Shown one piece after another: positions 8,332 through 16,108 of a stretch of DNA of 19,277 nucleotides. The notes beneath the pieces are model-generated. The model was not told the origin of the DNA, ran no database searches, and worked only from the letters and a program-made list of their open reading frames with translations. The stretch is from Lachnospiraceae bacterium (GTDB lineage: Bacteria > Bacillota > Clostridia > Lachnospirales > Lachnospiraceae), in the NCBI GenBank assembly GCA_900770345.1, contig CAAGKF010000172.1, positions 1 through 19,277 on the forward strand, given 5' to 3'. Within the stretch, counting starts at the first letter, position 1. Each line of letters begins with the position of its first letter. Both the position numbers and the translations under genes were made by a program.

Positions 8332-8343
8332 AGCTCCGCCTTT

Positions 8344-9516
8344 CTATTTTCTCCAAACCATCCGATTGACGATTCCCGTATAGCTTTGGATGATTTTCAC
8401 GACCTTCGTCGACACATTTTCTTCCAGATAATCGGGTACCGGGGTCCCGATATCTTCATTTTGATTCATTTCTACGGCTGTACATACCGCCTGCAACAAA
8501 GATTTTTCATCGATTCCTGCCAGGATGAAACAACCTTTTTCCATGGCTTCCGGACGCTCCGTGGAAGTACGGATGCAAATCGCTGGGAACGGATGGCCCA
8601 CGGAAGTAAAGAAGCTGCTTTCTTCCGGCAGGGTCCCCGAATCGGATACTACCGCAAACGCATTCATCTGCAGGCAGTTATAGTCGTGGAATCCCAGCGG
8701 TTCATGCTGGATGACTCGCGGATCCAGCTGGAAATGAGACTGCTCCAGCCGCTTTCTGCTTCTGGGATGACAGGAGTACAGAATCGGCATATCATAGGTT
8801 TCTGCCATCTTATTGATAGCCGTAAACAGGGAAAGAAAATTCTTCTCGGTATCGATATTTTCTTCCCGATGCGCAGATAAAAGGATGTATTTCCCCTTGG
8901 TCAAATGGAGCCGTTGCAGGATATCGCTGGCTTCAATCTGCTTCAGATTGTCATGGAGCACTTCTGCCATGGGAGAACCGGTTACGTAGGTCCGTTCCTT
9001 GGGCAGTCCACACTCAGCCAGATAGCGCCGCGCATGCTCGGAATAGGCCATATTCACATCGGAAATGATATCTACGATTCTCCGGTTGGTTTCTTCTGGC
9101 AGGCACTCATCCTTACAGCGATTCCCTGCTTCCATATGGAAAATGGGAATATGGAGACGTTTTGCCCCGATGACGGACAAACAACTGTTGGTATCCCCCA
9201 ACACAAGAACGGCATCCGGCTGGATGGTTACCATCAACTCATAGGACCGGGCAATGATGTTGCCCATGGTAGCGCCCAAATTATCTCCCACCGCATCCAG
9301 ATACACTTCCGGATCGGCCAATCCCAAATCATGAAAAAATACGCCATTCAGATTGTAATCGTAATTTTGACCGGTATGAGCCAGGATGGTATCGAAATAA
9401 AGCCGGCATTTCTTGATAACAGCGGATAGCCGGATGATTTCCGGACGTGTCCCCACAACAATCAACAGCTTTAATTTTCCATTATCCTTCCAATGGACAG
9501 CATCAAACTTCATCAT
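8344..9516 (-). CDS. fnlC: UDP-sugar 2-epimerase FnlC/CapG (WecB-type)
   Basis: This is a 390-residue non-hydrolysing UDP-GlcNAc 2-epimerase-type enzyme. Visible marks are VVGTRPE (20-26), HTGQNYD (47-53), GDTNS (107-111), HMEAGNRC (127-134), EETNRR (141-146), HREEN (216-220) and SDSGTLPEES (291-300). Next to fnlA and fnlB it should perform the last step of UDP-N-acetyl-L-fucosamine synthesis, the C-2 epimerisation of UDP-N-acetyl-L-talosamine, as CapG does in Staphylococcus aureus. The ATG overlaps the fnlB stop (ATGA) and is preceded by CAGGAGG inside the fnlB end, so translation is coupled. A second ATG directly follows and could also be used. From sequence alone it could be read as WecB making UDP-ManNAc; the neighbours favour FnlC. 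Confidence 0.9.
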   Translation of the reverse strand: MMKFDAVHWKDNGKLKLLIVVGTRPEIIRLSAVIKKCRLYFDTILAHTGQNYDYNLNGVFFHDLGLADPEVYLDAVGDNLGATMGNIIARSYELMVTIQPDAVLVLGDTNSCLSVIGAKRLHIPIFHMEAGNRCKDECLPEETNRRIVDIISDVNMAYSEHARRYLAECGLPKERTYVTGSPMAEVLHDNLKQIEASDILQRLHLTKGKYILLSAHREENIDTEKNFLSLFTAINKMAETYDMPILYSCHPRSRKRLEQSHFQLDPRVIQHEPLGFHDYNCLQMNAFAVVSDSGTLPEESSFFTSVGHPFPAICIRTSTERPEAMEKGCFILAGIDEKSLLQAVCTAVEMNQNEDIGTPVPDYLEENVSTKVVKIIQSYTGIVNRMVWRK

Positions 9517-10766
9517 TCTGCCTCCTGATGATTTACTTTTTCAGCAAAAGTATCCGGATGTGCCGGATCAAAAAGTTCGTTGGCCCACATGACGGTGACC
9601 AAATCCTGTGTCTGAGATAAATTAATGATATTGTGCGTATAGCCAGGCAGCATATAAACTGCTTGTAAGTGGGAGCCATCGACCTCATATTCAAGGATTT
9701 CATCGGAACCGATTTTCCGTTCCTGGATCAATCCATGTCCGGAAACCACAATAAAGATTTCCCATTTGGAGTTATGCCAATGTTCTCCTTTCGTAATTCC
9801 CGGTTTGCTGATGTTGACCGAAATCTGCCCATGATCCAGCGTTTTGATCAGTTCCGTAAAACTACCTCTGGAATCACAATGCATTTCCAGAGGTACCGCT
9901 ACCTTCTCTTTGGGAAGATAGGACAGATACATCGAATACAATTTTTTCTCGAAAGAGCCATCTGGAATCGCAGGAATCAGTAAATTTTGGGGTTGCTCAT
10001 GGAAGCGATGCAGCCAATCTACGATTTTTCCCAGGGTCGCTTTATACGTTATCGGAACGCCACAGTATTTCCCATCGGGTGAAAAATAAGCCGTTACCCC
10101 ATCATAGGTAATCCCATTTTTCGTGACTCCCTTTTCAGGATAATCGCAGTGCTGAACCTTTCCTGTCAGTGCCGAAAGCATCTCTTTGACCAGATCATCC
10201 ACAAAAAGCAGCTCCAGTTCAGTACCGGGATTATTGACCTTGATGGGAAGATCCCGGGCGATATTGTAACAGAAGGTGGCTACGGCACTATTGTAATTGG
10301 GTCGAATCCATTTCCCCACCAAATTGGGAAACCGATACACATATACTGTAGCCCCGGTTTCTTTTGCGTAGGAGAAGAAGAGTTCTTCCCCAGCCTTTTT
10401 ACTGATGCCATACTCACTGGTCCCAAACCGTCCCTGTAACGTCGCCTGGACGGAACTGGAAAGCATTACGGAGCAGGTGTTATGATGTTTTTTCAAGGTT
10501 TCCAGGAGAATAGAAGCCAAACCAAAATTCCCTTTTTGGAATTCTTCCGTATGTTTGGGCCGGTTTACCCCAGCCAGATGAAAGACAAAATCACATTTTT
10601 GGCAATAGGTATCCAACTCATCCAGTGTATTGGATCTGTCAAATTCATAAATCTCGTCGATTTTTAATTCTGGATGGGTCCGATTCTTTCCTTCTCGAAT
10701 ATTTTTCAGATTTTCCACCAGATTTTTTCCTACAAACCCGGCGGCTCCTGTAACCAAAATGTTCAT
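9513..10766 (-). CDS. fnlB: UDP-L-FucNAc pathway reductase/epimerase FnlB/CapF (SDR plus cupin)
   Basis: This is a 417-residue bifunctional protein. The N-terminal extended SDR domain has the NAD(P)-binding GAAGFVG (7-13), SSSVQA (about 103-108) and the catalytic YGISK (119-123). The C-terminal cupin has metal-ligand-like GEHWH (327-331), Glu336 and GYTHN (375-379). In CapF the cupin epimerises C-3 of the 4-keto sugar from CapE and the SDR domain reduces C-4. The product, UDP-N-acetyl-L-talosamine, goes to FnlC. I chose the ATG at 10766, with AAGGGA about 10 nt upstream; an in-frame TTG at 10799 would overlap the preceding stop and add residues before the Rossmann fold. The protein is somewhat longer than typical CapF, mostly through loops near residues 205-235. 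The order fnlA-acyltransferase-fnlB-fnlC is unusual because fnlA and fnlB are normally adjacent. Confidence 0.92.
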   Translation of the reverse strand: MNILVTGAAGFVGKNLVENLKNIREGKNRTHPELKIDEIYEFDRSNTLDELDTYCQKCDFVFHLAGVNRPKHTEEFQKGNFGLASILLETLKKHHNTCSVMLSSSVQATLQGRFGTSEYGISKKAGEELFFSYAKETGATVYVYRFPNLVGKWIRPNYNSAVATFCYNIARDLPIKVNNPGTELELLFVDDLVKEMLSALTGKVQHCDYPEKGVTKNGITYDGVTAYFSPDGKYCGVPITYKATLGKIVDWLHRFHEQPQNLLIPAIPDGSFEKKLYSMYLSYLPKEKVAVPLEMHCDSRGSFTELIKTLDHGQISVNISKPGITKGEHWHNSKWEIFIVVSGHGLIQERKIGSDEILEYEVDGSHLQAVYMLPGYTHNIINLSQTQDLVTVMWANELFDPAHPDTFAEKVNHQEAE

Positions 10767-10799
10767 AAGACTTGATTCCCTTCTATCCTCATTCCGCAA

Positions 10800-11363
10800 T
10801 TACAAAAGGGTATGACCGTTTTCCACTACTCCGTCATCCGGCACAACGACCTGATTGCTGATGGTCAGTGTACTTCCGATATGAGCCCGTTTTCCAACCA
10901 CAGCCAGAGAACGTACCACCGTATTGGTGTAAATCAAGGCATAATCCTTCACACAGCTGTCATGATGGATTTCCACACCAGGATTTAAGATAACTCCATT
11001 CCCCACTTTGGTTCCATTTTGGATGACGGCATTGTTCAGGAAAATGCAGCCATGTCCAATTTCTGCATATGGGCTTACATAAACGGAAGAAAGGATGATA
11101 TTGGGGAATTCATAGCCAATTTGGGCCGCCTGCTGGTACAGTTTTTCCCGAAGGGGATTATTCCCAATGGTAACGAGCAATTCCTGATATTCCGGATACC
11201 ACTTTTCCAAATCGGCTGTACTACCAATGACAGGTACGTCACAGATCTTTTCCCCTACGGCTTTTCCATCATCTAAAAATGCACAATCATAGACTTTGCA
11301 GGCGTGTTCAGAGACAACACGTCCCAGTCCTCCGGCACCTACCAGCAGCAGCTTCTTTTTCAT
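10800..11363 (-). CDS. NeuD/PglD-family sugar acyltransferase inserted between fnlA and fnlB
   Basis: This 187-residue protein has an N-terminal Rossmann-like PglD_N domain (VGAGGLGR, 8-15; FLDD, 29-32) and a C-terminal left-handed beta-helix of hexapeptide repeats (about 95-180). EIHHDSCV (131-138) holds the His-Asp pair that is catalytic in PglD. NeuD and PglD enzymes use acetyl-CoA to acetylate sialic acids or UDP-4-amino sugars. No aminotransferase is visible here, so the substrate is more likely a hydroxyl of FucNAc, of an intermediate or of another repeat-unit sugar. I chose the ATG at 11363, with GGGAG about 11 nt upstream; upstream in-frame starts lie inside fnlA and add 21 residues before the Rossmann strand. 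Gaps are 16 nt to fnlA and 33 nt to fnlB. The family is clear; the substrate is unknown. Confidence 0.85.
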   Translation of the reverse strand: MKKKLLLVGAGGLGRVVSEHACKVYDCAFLDDGKAVGEKICDVPVIGSTADLEKWYPEYQELLVTIGNNPLREKLYQQAAQIGYEFPNIILSSVYVSPYAEIGHGCIFLNNAVIQNGTKVGNGVILNPGVEIHHDSCVKDYALIYTNTVVRSLAVVGKRAHIGSTLTISNQVVVPDDGVVENGHTLL

Positions 11364-11379
11364 GCTTTTTTCTTCTCCC

Positions 11380-12435
11380 TTACATCCGTTCTTTATGTTC
11401 TTTGTGCTGTAATTCTTCCTGCACATAATCCGTAGTCAGGAGTTTTTGTACCGTTCCCTCCACATCCAGCATATGGGTATTATGGCTGGTATAGGCTTCA
11501 TCAGCCATGGTTTGAACTTCCCCTTTGACTACGAATTGATCATAATTCAAATCCCGGCTGTCAGCCACCACCCGGAAATAATTCCCCATATCTTCAGCCC
11601 GCAGCCGCTCTTCACGGGTCATCAAGGTTTCATACAGTTTCTCTCCGTGGCGGGTACCGATGATATGGGTACCGGTATCACCAAACAATTGTTGGACCGC
11701 TTTGCCCAAATCACCAATGGTGCTGGCATCAGCCTTCTGGATAAACAGATCGCCAGGGTTGGCATGCTGGAAGGCAAATTTAACTAGGTCTACGGCTTCA
11801 TCCAGATTCATCAGAAACCGAGTCATATCCGGATTGGTGATGGTAATTGGATGATTGTTTTTGATCTGTTCGATAAAAAGCGGAATTACAGATCCACGAG
11901 AGCACATCACATTGCCGTACCGGGTACAGCAAATGACGGTGCCGCCCCGTTCAGCTGCCACTCGTGCATTCGCATAGATAACGTGTTCCATCATGGCTTT
12001 GGAGATTCCCATGGCGTTGATGGGATAGGCGGCCTTGTCGGTGGAAAGGCAGACAACGCGCTTGACGCCGGCATTAATTGCGGCATGGAGCATATTATCC
12101 GTTCCTTCCACATTCGTTTTTACTGCCTGCATGGGAAAGAATTCACAGGATGGAACTTGTTTCAAGGCAGCCGCATGGAAAATATAATCGACCCCAGGCA
12201 TAGCATCTTCCAGAGATCTGCGGTCACGAACGTCTCCGACGTAAAATTTTACTTTTGAAGCATGGTCAGGATACTGCGCCTGCAATTCATGGCGCATATC
12301 ATCCTGTTTCTTTTCATCTCGAGAGAAAATACGAATCTCTCCTATGTCAGTTTCCAGAAAATGTTTCAATACTGTATGACCAAAAGAACCAGTGCCACCG
12401 GTAATCATCAATGTTGCACCATTAAACTCAGACAT
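11380..12435 (-). CDS. fnlA: UDP-GlcNAc 4,6-dehydratase/5-epimerase FnlA/CapE
   Basis: This is a 351-residue short-chain dehydrogenase-type enzyme. It shows the NAD(P) loop GGTGSFG (13-19), SRDE (38-41), HAAALKQVPSCE (87-98), STDKA (131-135) and MGISK (142-146). The Met in place of the SDR catalytic Tyr is the known signature of FlaA1/PseB/CapE-type inverting dehydratases. It converts UDP-GlcNAc to the 4-keto-6-deoxy-L-arabino sugar, the first step of UDP-L-FucNAc synthesis. An AGGGAAG ribosome site precedes the ATG, and the gene starts 17 nt after the WbuB-like gene. Length and motifs are complete. PseB, the pseudaminic acid enzyme, shares the fold but is excluded in practice by the fnlB and fnlC neighbours. 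Confidence 0.93.
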   Translation of the reverse strand: MSEFNGATLMITGGTGSFGHTVLKHFLETDIGEIRIFSRDEKKQDDMRHELQAQYPDHASKVKFYVGDVRDRRSLEDAMPGVDYIFHAAALKQVPSCEFFPMQAVKTNVEGTDNMLHAAINAGVKRVVCLSTDKAAYPINAMGISKAMMEHVIYANARVAAERGGTVICCTRYGNVMCSRGSVIPLFIEQIKNNHPITITNPDMTRFLMNLDEAVDLVKFAFQHANPGDLFIQKADASTIGDLGKAVQQLFGDTGTHIIGTRHGEKLYETLMTREERLRAEDMGNYFRVVADSRDLNYDQFVVKGEVQTMADEAYTSHNTHMLDVEGTVQKLLTTDYVQEELQHKEHKERM

Positions 12436-12452
12436 TCAACTTCCCTCTTTCA

Positions 12453-13664
12453 TTAACCCAATAACTTATGCATCACCTGGGCATATTTGGATAAACCAAT
12501 TTGAATTCCATACTTATCTTTATAAAGATTCTCTGCATTCTTTCCCATTACTTGAACTTTATCCGGGTGTTGTTGCAGATATAGCAATTCATCTGCCAAA
12601 TCTTTGGGATGACCAATTTCTATATATTTTCCTATATTTTCTTTTTGGACTTCCTGGGCCAGATACGATTCTTTTTCTACAATCGCAATGACCGGCTGTC
12701 CACCTTGCAAATAGCTGTAATACTTGCTGGGAGCACAGGTTCCCATTAAACCCTTTTCCAGGCTTACGACACTGACAGAGCTGATGGATACTGCCTGCTG
12801 GAATTCTTTACCAACTAAAAAATCCAGTACTTTTACGTTTGGGGAAACCTTCATGATTTTTTTGACTCGATCTTTCTTGCTTCCATGTCCCACAATCAGA
12901 TATTGGATTTCAGGGTTGTCTCTGGTTAAACGAATCGTATCCAGCAACGTTTCCATCTCCTGGCAAATCCCCATATTGCCAAAATAAGAAACAATAAATT
13001 GTCCATTCTTATATCCAAAATGTTGATAAGCTTCCGGTGATACAGCACCTTTTCTTTCATGCGCCCAATTGGGAATCGTAACTACTCTTTCTGAATCCAA
13101 TTGTGGCCGGTGTTCCAGCAAAAAGTTTTTCATTTCATCTGTCAGTGAAATAACCATTGCCACTCTTTTGAAAAGAAGTGCATTGATCCATTTCATGACC
13201 CGATCAATCACACAACCTGGTTTCAATATTTTAGAAGCATAAGCAACTTCTGGATAAACATCGTAAGAAACAAATATGATTTTTGTACCAAACAGTATAT
13301 TTGCCAAAATCGCAACACATGGTAGTACAGGAGGATTGGAATAGACGATGACCGATTTATAAGCCTTTAATTTATAAACGTGGAATAATGCACCCACCGT
13401 AAATGAAAAGTAGTTCAGTATACGACCAATAAATGACTTCCGAGACGCTTCGAAATAGCGGATTCGTTGGATATCAACTTTTTGAACGACTTCTTTCAAG
13501 GGGACATTCTGTTCGTCCGTATATTCTTTTGGATATCCGCATAAAGCCCCTACCGCAAAGCCTTTTTCAGCCAGATAGGCGGCTGTATCGAAAGGCAGGG
13601 TTGCAGAGGAATTATGTTCTGGATAAAAGAATTGACACAGGAACAGGATATCCTTTGTTTTCAT
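12453..13664 (-). CDS. wbuB: GT4-family glycosyltransferase, WbuB-like, probable L-FucNAc transferase
   Basis: This 403-residue GT-B protein resembles the WbuB group. It has FFYPEHNSSAT (12-22), YSNPP (108-112), SYDVYPEVA (133-141) next to a hydrophobic stretch that may touch the membrane, IPNWAH (197-202) and YFGNMG (227-232). The donor-site region holds GTCAPSKYYSYLQGG where other GT4 proteins have E-X7-E, a pattern seen in WbuB and WbpH-type enzymes. In E. coli O26, WbuB is linked to transfer of L-FucNAc and sits by fnlABC, as here. It starts 16 nt after the WbaP-type gene with a CAGGAG ribosome site. GC content drops sharply at this gene compared with the upstream ones. Donor assignment is inference from neighbourhood. 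Confidence 0.85.
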   Translation of the reverse strand: MKTKDILFLCQFFYPEHNSSATLPFDTAAYLAEKGFAVGALCGYPKEYTDEQNVPLKEVVQKVDIQRIRYFEASRKSFIGRILNYFSFTVGALFHVYKLKAYKSVIVYSNPPVLPCVAILANILFGTKIIFVSYDVYPEVAYASKILKPGCVIDRVMKWINALLFKRVAMVISLTDEMKNFLLEHRPQLDSERVVTIPNWAHERKGAVSPEAYQHFGYKNGQFIVSYFGNMGICQEMETLLDTIRLTRDNPEIQYLIVGHGSKKDRVKKIMKVSPNVKVLDFLVGKEFQQAVSISSVSVVSLEKGLMGTCAPSKYYSYLQGGQPVIAIVEKESYLAQEVQKENIGKYIEIGHPKDLADELLYLQQHPDKVQVMGKNAENLYKDKYGIQIGLSKYAQVMHKLLG

Positions 13665-13680
13665 CGCAATCTCTCCTGAA

Positions 13681-15060
13681 TTAATTTTGTGCTCGATCTA
13701 CGAGATGCTCCGCCGCCGTTACCTGCCCTTCGGCCACGCCTTCCGTACTCTCCTTCATGAACAAAATCTTCACGGTCGCGAAGATGATCTTGAAGTCTTC
13801 AAACAGGCTGGGACGGGCGATGTACATGAGATCCAGCAGCAGCTTGTCGTAGGGGGTGGTGTTGTACTGGCCGTAGACCTGGGCGTAGCCGGTGAGGCCG
13901 CATTTGGCCTGGAGCCGCAGGTTCCACTCGGGCATTTCTTTGGCATACTGGGCGGAAATTTCGGGGCGTTCGGGTCTTGGGCCTACGATGGACATATCGC
14001 CCTGGAGGATGTTTAAGAGCTGGGGCAGTTCGTCGAATCGGACAGCCCGGATGAAGCGGCCCACTCTGGTTACCCGGGGATCGTTCTCCCCGGTGCTGAG
14101 CCGGGCCACGCCGTCTTTTTCGGCATCCATGCGCATGCTGCGGAATTTCAATACGGAGAAGACTTTACCGTCTTTGGTCAGCCGTTTCTGGCGGTAGAAG
14201 ATGTCGCCGCCGTCGGTGTACTTGATGGCCGCAGCCACGCACACCATGATGGGCGAAAAGATCACCAGGGCCACCAGGGACAGGATGATGTCAAAGGCCC
14301 GTTTGAAGAACAGGTACTCCGGGCTGGGGTTGTAGCGCTGGACGGACATCATGGGCAGATGGAACAGGTGGACCTTTTTGGCGCTGTCCATGATCACGTC
14401 GCCGATGCGGGGGATCACGTAGGTGCCGATTTTATGGGCCACACAATATTTCGTGATGATGTTCCGGTTGTGGCTGTGGAGCCCGCAGCAGAACACCACT
14501 TCGGCACCCTGCAGGGTATCGGCCAGCTGGGCCAGGGCTTCTTCCACGGGCACCACGGATTGCACGTCGAAGTGCACGTCCATGCCGTACTGCTTCACCA
14601 GGGTGTCCACGTTCTGGCCCTGGCCCAGGATGACCACGGTCTTCTTGGGCGGGAACACGTGGAAGTACCACTGGTGGGCCCCCACGGACCAGAATACGAT
14701 AAGCATGAACTGCATCAGGAACGTGGGCACGAAGGGGAACGGGCTGATGTACACCCGGTTCACCAGCAGGGTGATCAGGTACATGATGCCGTCGCTGAGG
14801 AAGCAGGCCAGGGCCTGGCTGTAGACCAGTTCGTAGATGCGGCTGATATGCAGGGTGAAACCGTTGTACAGATGGGAGGTGAAATAGTAGAACAGGCCAA
14901 ACAGGAACACCATGATCAGGTTGCCCCAATGGTAGAACGGAGCCCGCAGCTGGGTTTCGTAAAAGTATGACCAGCAGAGCCAATAGGCCCCGGTGACCAG
15001 CAGGATGTTGATGCCATTCAGCAATTCCTGCTGGATTTTTTTCGTCAGGGATGTGTTCAT
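13681..15060 (-). CDS. Initiating polyprenyl-phosphate sugar-phosphotransferase (WbaP/WcaJ type)
   Basis: This 459-residue PHPT protein has four or five N-terminal membrane helices (about 15-130), a cytosolic Rossmann-like middle domain (VVILGQGQN, 142-150), a re-entrant hydrophobic segment (about 254-278) and the bacterial sugar-transferase catalytic domain. The catalytic Asp-Glu pair is in RFDELPQLLN (341-350); GPRPERPE (360-367) and the C-terminal GLTGYAQVYG (388-397) are also typical. It transfers a hexose-1-phosphate or deoxyamino-sugar phosphate from UDP-sugar to undecaprenyl phosphate and so starts the repeat unit. Which sugar cannot be told from sequence. An AAGGAGG ribosome site precedes the ATG. 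It is the last GC-rich gene, and the composition break lies just after its stop. The upstream gap is full of palindromic repeats and may carry its own promoter. Confidence 0.93.
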   Translation of the reverse strand: MNTSLTKKIQQELLNGINILLVTGAYWLCWSYFYETQLRAPFYHWGNLIMVFLFGLFYYFTSHLYNGFTLHISRIYELVYSQALACFLSDGIMYLITLLVNRVYISPFPFVPTFLMQFMLIVFWSVGAHQWYFHVFPPKKTVVILGQGQNVDTLVKQYGMDVHFDVQSVVPVEEALAQLADTLQGAEVVFCCGLHSHNRNIITKYCVAHKIGTYVIPRIGDVIMDSAKKVHLFHLPMMSVQRYNPSPEYLFFKRAFDIILSLVALVIFSPIMVCVAAAIKYTDGGDIFYRQKRLTKDGKVFSVLKFRSMRMDAEKDGVARLSTGENDPRVTRVGRFIRAVRFDELPQLLNILQGDMSIVGPRPERPEISAQYAKEMPEWNLRLQAKCGLTGYAQVYGQYNTTPYDKLLLDLMYIARPSLFEDFKIIFATVKILFMKESTEGVAEGQVTAAEHLVDRAQN

Positions 15061-15086
15061 GGGGTTTGGCCTCCTTTAAAGGTTTT

Positions 15087-15132
15087 GTGTCCCCCTGAAA
15101 GGGGGAAAGGACCCGCTTGCGGGTAGGGGGTC
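15087..15132 (+). repeat. Palindromic repeat A, left unit, copy 1 (46 bp)
   Basis: This unit holds two nested hairpins: CCCCCTGAAAGGGGG and ACCCGCTTGCGGGT. All 46 bases are identical to 18463-18508 in the same orientation, 3,376 bp away. It forms a composite with the oppositely oriented related unit at 15148-15198, resembling the BIME arrangement of enterobacterial REP elements, though the sequence differs. Confidence 0.85.
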
Positions 15133-15147
15133 TCACATCGGGTGTAA

Positions 15148-15198
15148 GACCCATCCACCAGCCATTCGGCTGGTCCCCCTTCCCTTTCAGGGAATGAC
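15148..15198 (-). repeat. Palindromic repeat A, inverted partner unit, copy 1
   Basis: Read on the minus strand it follows the same scheme as the 15087-15132 unit: a CCCTGAAAGGG core, then GGACC, a short hairpin (ACCAGCC...GGCTGGT) and a GGGTC end. The two units face each other across about 15 bp and could fold into one long cruciform or RNA hairpin. Confidence 0.7.
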
Positions 15199-15199
15199 A

Positions 15200-15228
15200 A
15201 TAACAAATTGCTTTATCTCACGATACAA
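15200..15228 (-). promoter_or_regulatory. Weak promoter candidate for the WbaP-type gene and downstream genes
   Basis: On the minus strand a -35-like TTGTAT (15228-15223) and a -10-like TGTTAT (15205-15200) are 17 bp apart, in the only non-repeat AT-rich part of this gap. Matches to consensus are partial (3 of 6 and 4 of 6), so this is tentative. If used, it would let the variable capsule genes be expressed separately from wza-wzz-cpsD. Confidence 0.25.
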
Positions 15229-15242
15229 AAATAGGTGTTCTG

Positions 15243-15296
15243 GGCGGGCTTACCGGGCGACACGGCCTTCGGCCGGTCTTGGTAAGCCCCTACGGA
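15243..15296 (+). repeat. Palindromic repeat B, copy 1
   Basis: The unit has an outer stem GGGCTTACC / GGTAAGCCC, an inner stem ACGGCC / GGCCGG-like around TTCG, and a CCTACGGA tail. Related copies are at 15328-15379 and 18359-18409, with a shortened inverted form at 18436-18462. The tail and outer stem are conserved and the inner hairpin varies. Confidence 0.8.
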
Positions 15297-15310
15297 GTGC
15301 ACACGGGTGT

Positions 15311-15324
15311 ACGGTTTAAACCGT
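15311..15324. repeat. Perfect 14-bp palindrome ACGGTTTAAACCGT
   Basis: This perfect dyad sits between the two B repeats upstream of the WbaP-type gene. It has the form of a dimeric repressor site but is also next to other palindromes and may be a minor repeat type. No second copy is seen in the window. Confidence 0.6.
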
Positions 15325-15327
15325 CCT

Positions 15328-15379
15328 GGCGGGCTTACCGGGCGGGATCGCTTCGCGACCCTTGGTAAGCCCCTACGGA
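15328..15379 (+). repeat. Palindromic repeat B, copy 2
   Basis: It has the same outer stem and CCTACGGA tail as copy 1, with a different inner hairpin (GATCGCTTCGCGACC). Its last base directly abuts the cpsD stop codon, so it lies in the 3' end of the wza-wzz-cpsD message and could protect it or attenuate read-through. Confidence 0.8.
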
Positions 15380-16108
15380 TTAGGAGTGAGAGGAACTCTT
15401 CGCTCTCTTCTTATGATGCTTCTCGTGATTCTCGTCGTAGTAGTCGTAGTAATAGTACCCGTACCCGTAGCCTTTGTGCTGCTGGGGCACGCCGTTCAGG
15501 ACTACGCCCAGGATGTTGGCGTGGCCGGCCTGCAGGCGTTTCTTGGCTTCCTGCACTTCTTCGGGGCTGACCAGGCCGGACCGGACCACCAGCACCACGC
15601 CGTCGGACAGGTTGCCCATCAGGGCGGCATCCGTCACGGCCAGTACGGGCGGCAGGTCGATGAACACGTAGTCGTAGTCCTCGGCGGCCTTATCCAGCAG
15701 GTCGTTGAGCTTTTCACTGCCGATGAGCTCCGCCGGGTTGGGCGGCACGGGCCCGCTGGTCAACAGATCCAGGTTGGGGAACACATTGGGGTGCAGCACC
15801 TGGGCCAGGGGGACGCCCTGGGCCAGGCAGTTGGTGATTCCCTGGTTGATGACGCCGAAGATCTTGTGCTGCACGGGCTTCCGCAGGTCGCAGTCCACCA
15901 GCAGCACCTTCTTGCCGTCCTGGGCCACGGTGAGGGCCAGGTTGGAAATGGTGGTGCTCTTCCCTTCTCCGGGCACGCTGGACGTGAAGCAGATGAACTT
16001 CAGGGCGTCCCCGGCCTGGGCGAACTGCAGGTTCGTGCGGATGGCCCGGTAGGTTTCAGACAAGGGCGATTTGGGGTCATTGGCTACGATCAGCTTTATT
16101 TCTTCCAT
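15380..16108 (-). CDS. cpsD: Bacterial tyrosine kinase CpsD/CapB type
   Basis: This 242-residue cytosolic BY-kinase has Walker A VPGEGKST (45-52), Walker A' LLVDCD (69-74) and Walker B VFIDLPP (148-154). The C-terminal tail is a tyrosine cluster of eight Tyr between residues 214 and 224, the autophosphorylation sites, followed by a His/Lys/Ser-rich end. It lacks its own membrane part and should be activated by the cytosolic C-terminus of the Wzz/CpsC partner, as in Gram-positive CpsC/CpsD and CapA/CapB pairs. CpsB dephosphorylates it. Its ATG overlaps the wzz stop by 13 bp, with GGAGGAAA inside the wzz end, so the two are translationally coupled. The split form in an organism with a Wza-like export protein fits the Negativicutes. 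Confidence 0.93.
   Translation of the reverse strand: MEEIKLIVANDPKSPLSETYRAIRTNLQFAQAGDALKFICFTSSVPGEGKSTTISNLALTVAQDGKKVLLVDCDLRKPVQHKIFGVINQGITNCLAQGVPLAQVLHPNVFPNLDLLTSGPVPPNPAELIGSEKLNDLLDKAAEDYDYVFIDLPPVLAVTDAALMGNLSDGVVLVVRSGLVSPEEVQEAKKRLQAGHANILGVVLNGVPQQHKGYGYGYYYYDYYDENHEKHHKKRAKSSSHS

Larger units (their letters stand above)
15061..15379. other. Repeat-packed intergenic region between cpsD and the WbaP-type gene
   Basis: No gene is visible in these 319 bp. From left to right they hold the WbaP ribosome site, a pair of oppositely oriented palindromic units (15087-15198), a short AT-rich non-repeat stretch (about 15199-15238) with a weak promoter candidate, one GGGCTTACC/GGTAAGCCC palindrome (15243-15296), a 14-bp perfect palindrome (15311-15324) and a second copy of that palindrome (15328-15379) abutting the cpsD stop codon. 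No hairpin is directly followed by a T run on the minus strand, so I do not call a terminator. Confidence 0.8.

Noticed and set aside
14432..15154. A 240-codon minus-strand frame overlapping the WbaP-type gene
   Set aside because: It lies in another frame of a clearly real GC-rich gene, its product is rich in Pro/Arg/His without any domain, and its start is in the repeat region.
15380..15400. A Rho-independent terminator formed by B repeat copy 2 after cpsD
   Set aside because: The stem is strong but no T run follows it on the minus strand. It may still slow RNA decay or polymerase.
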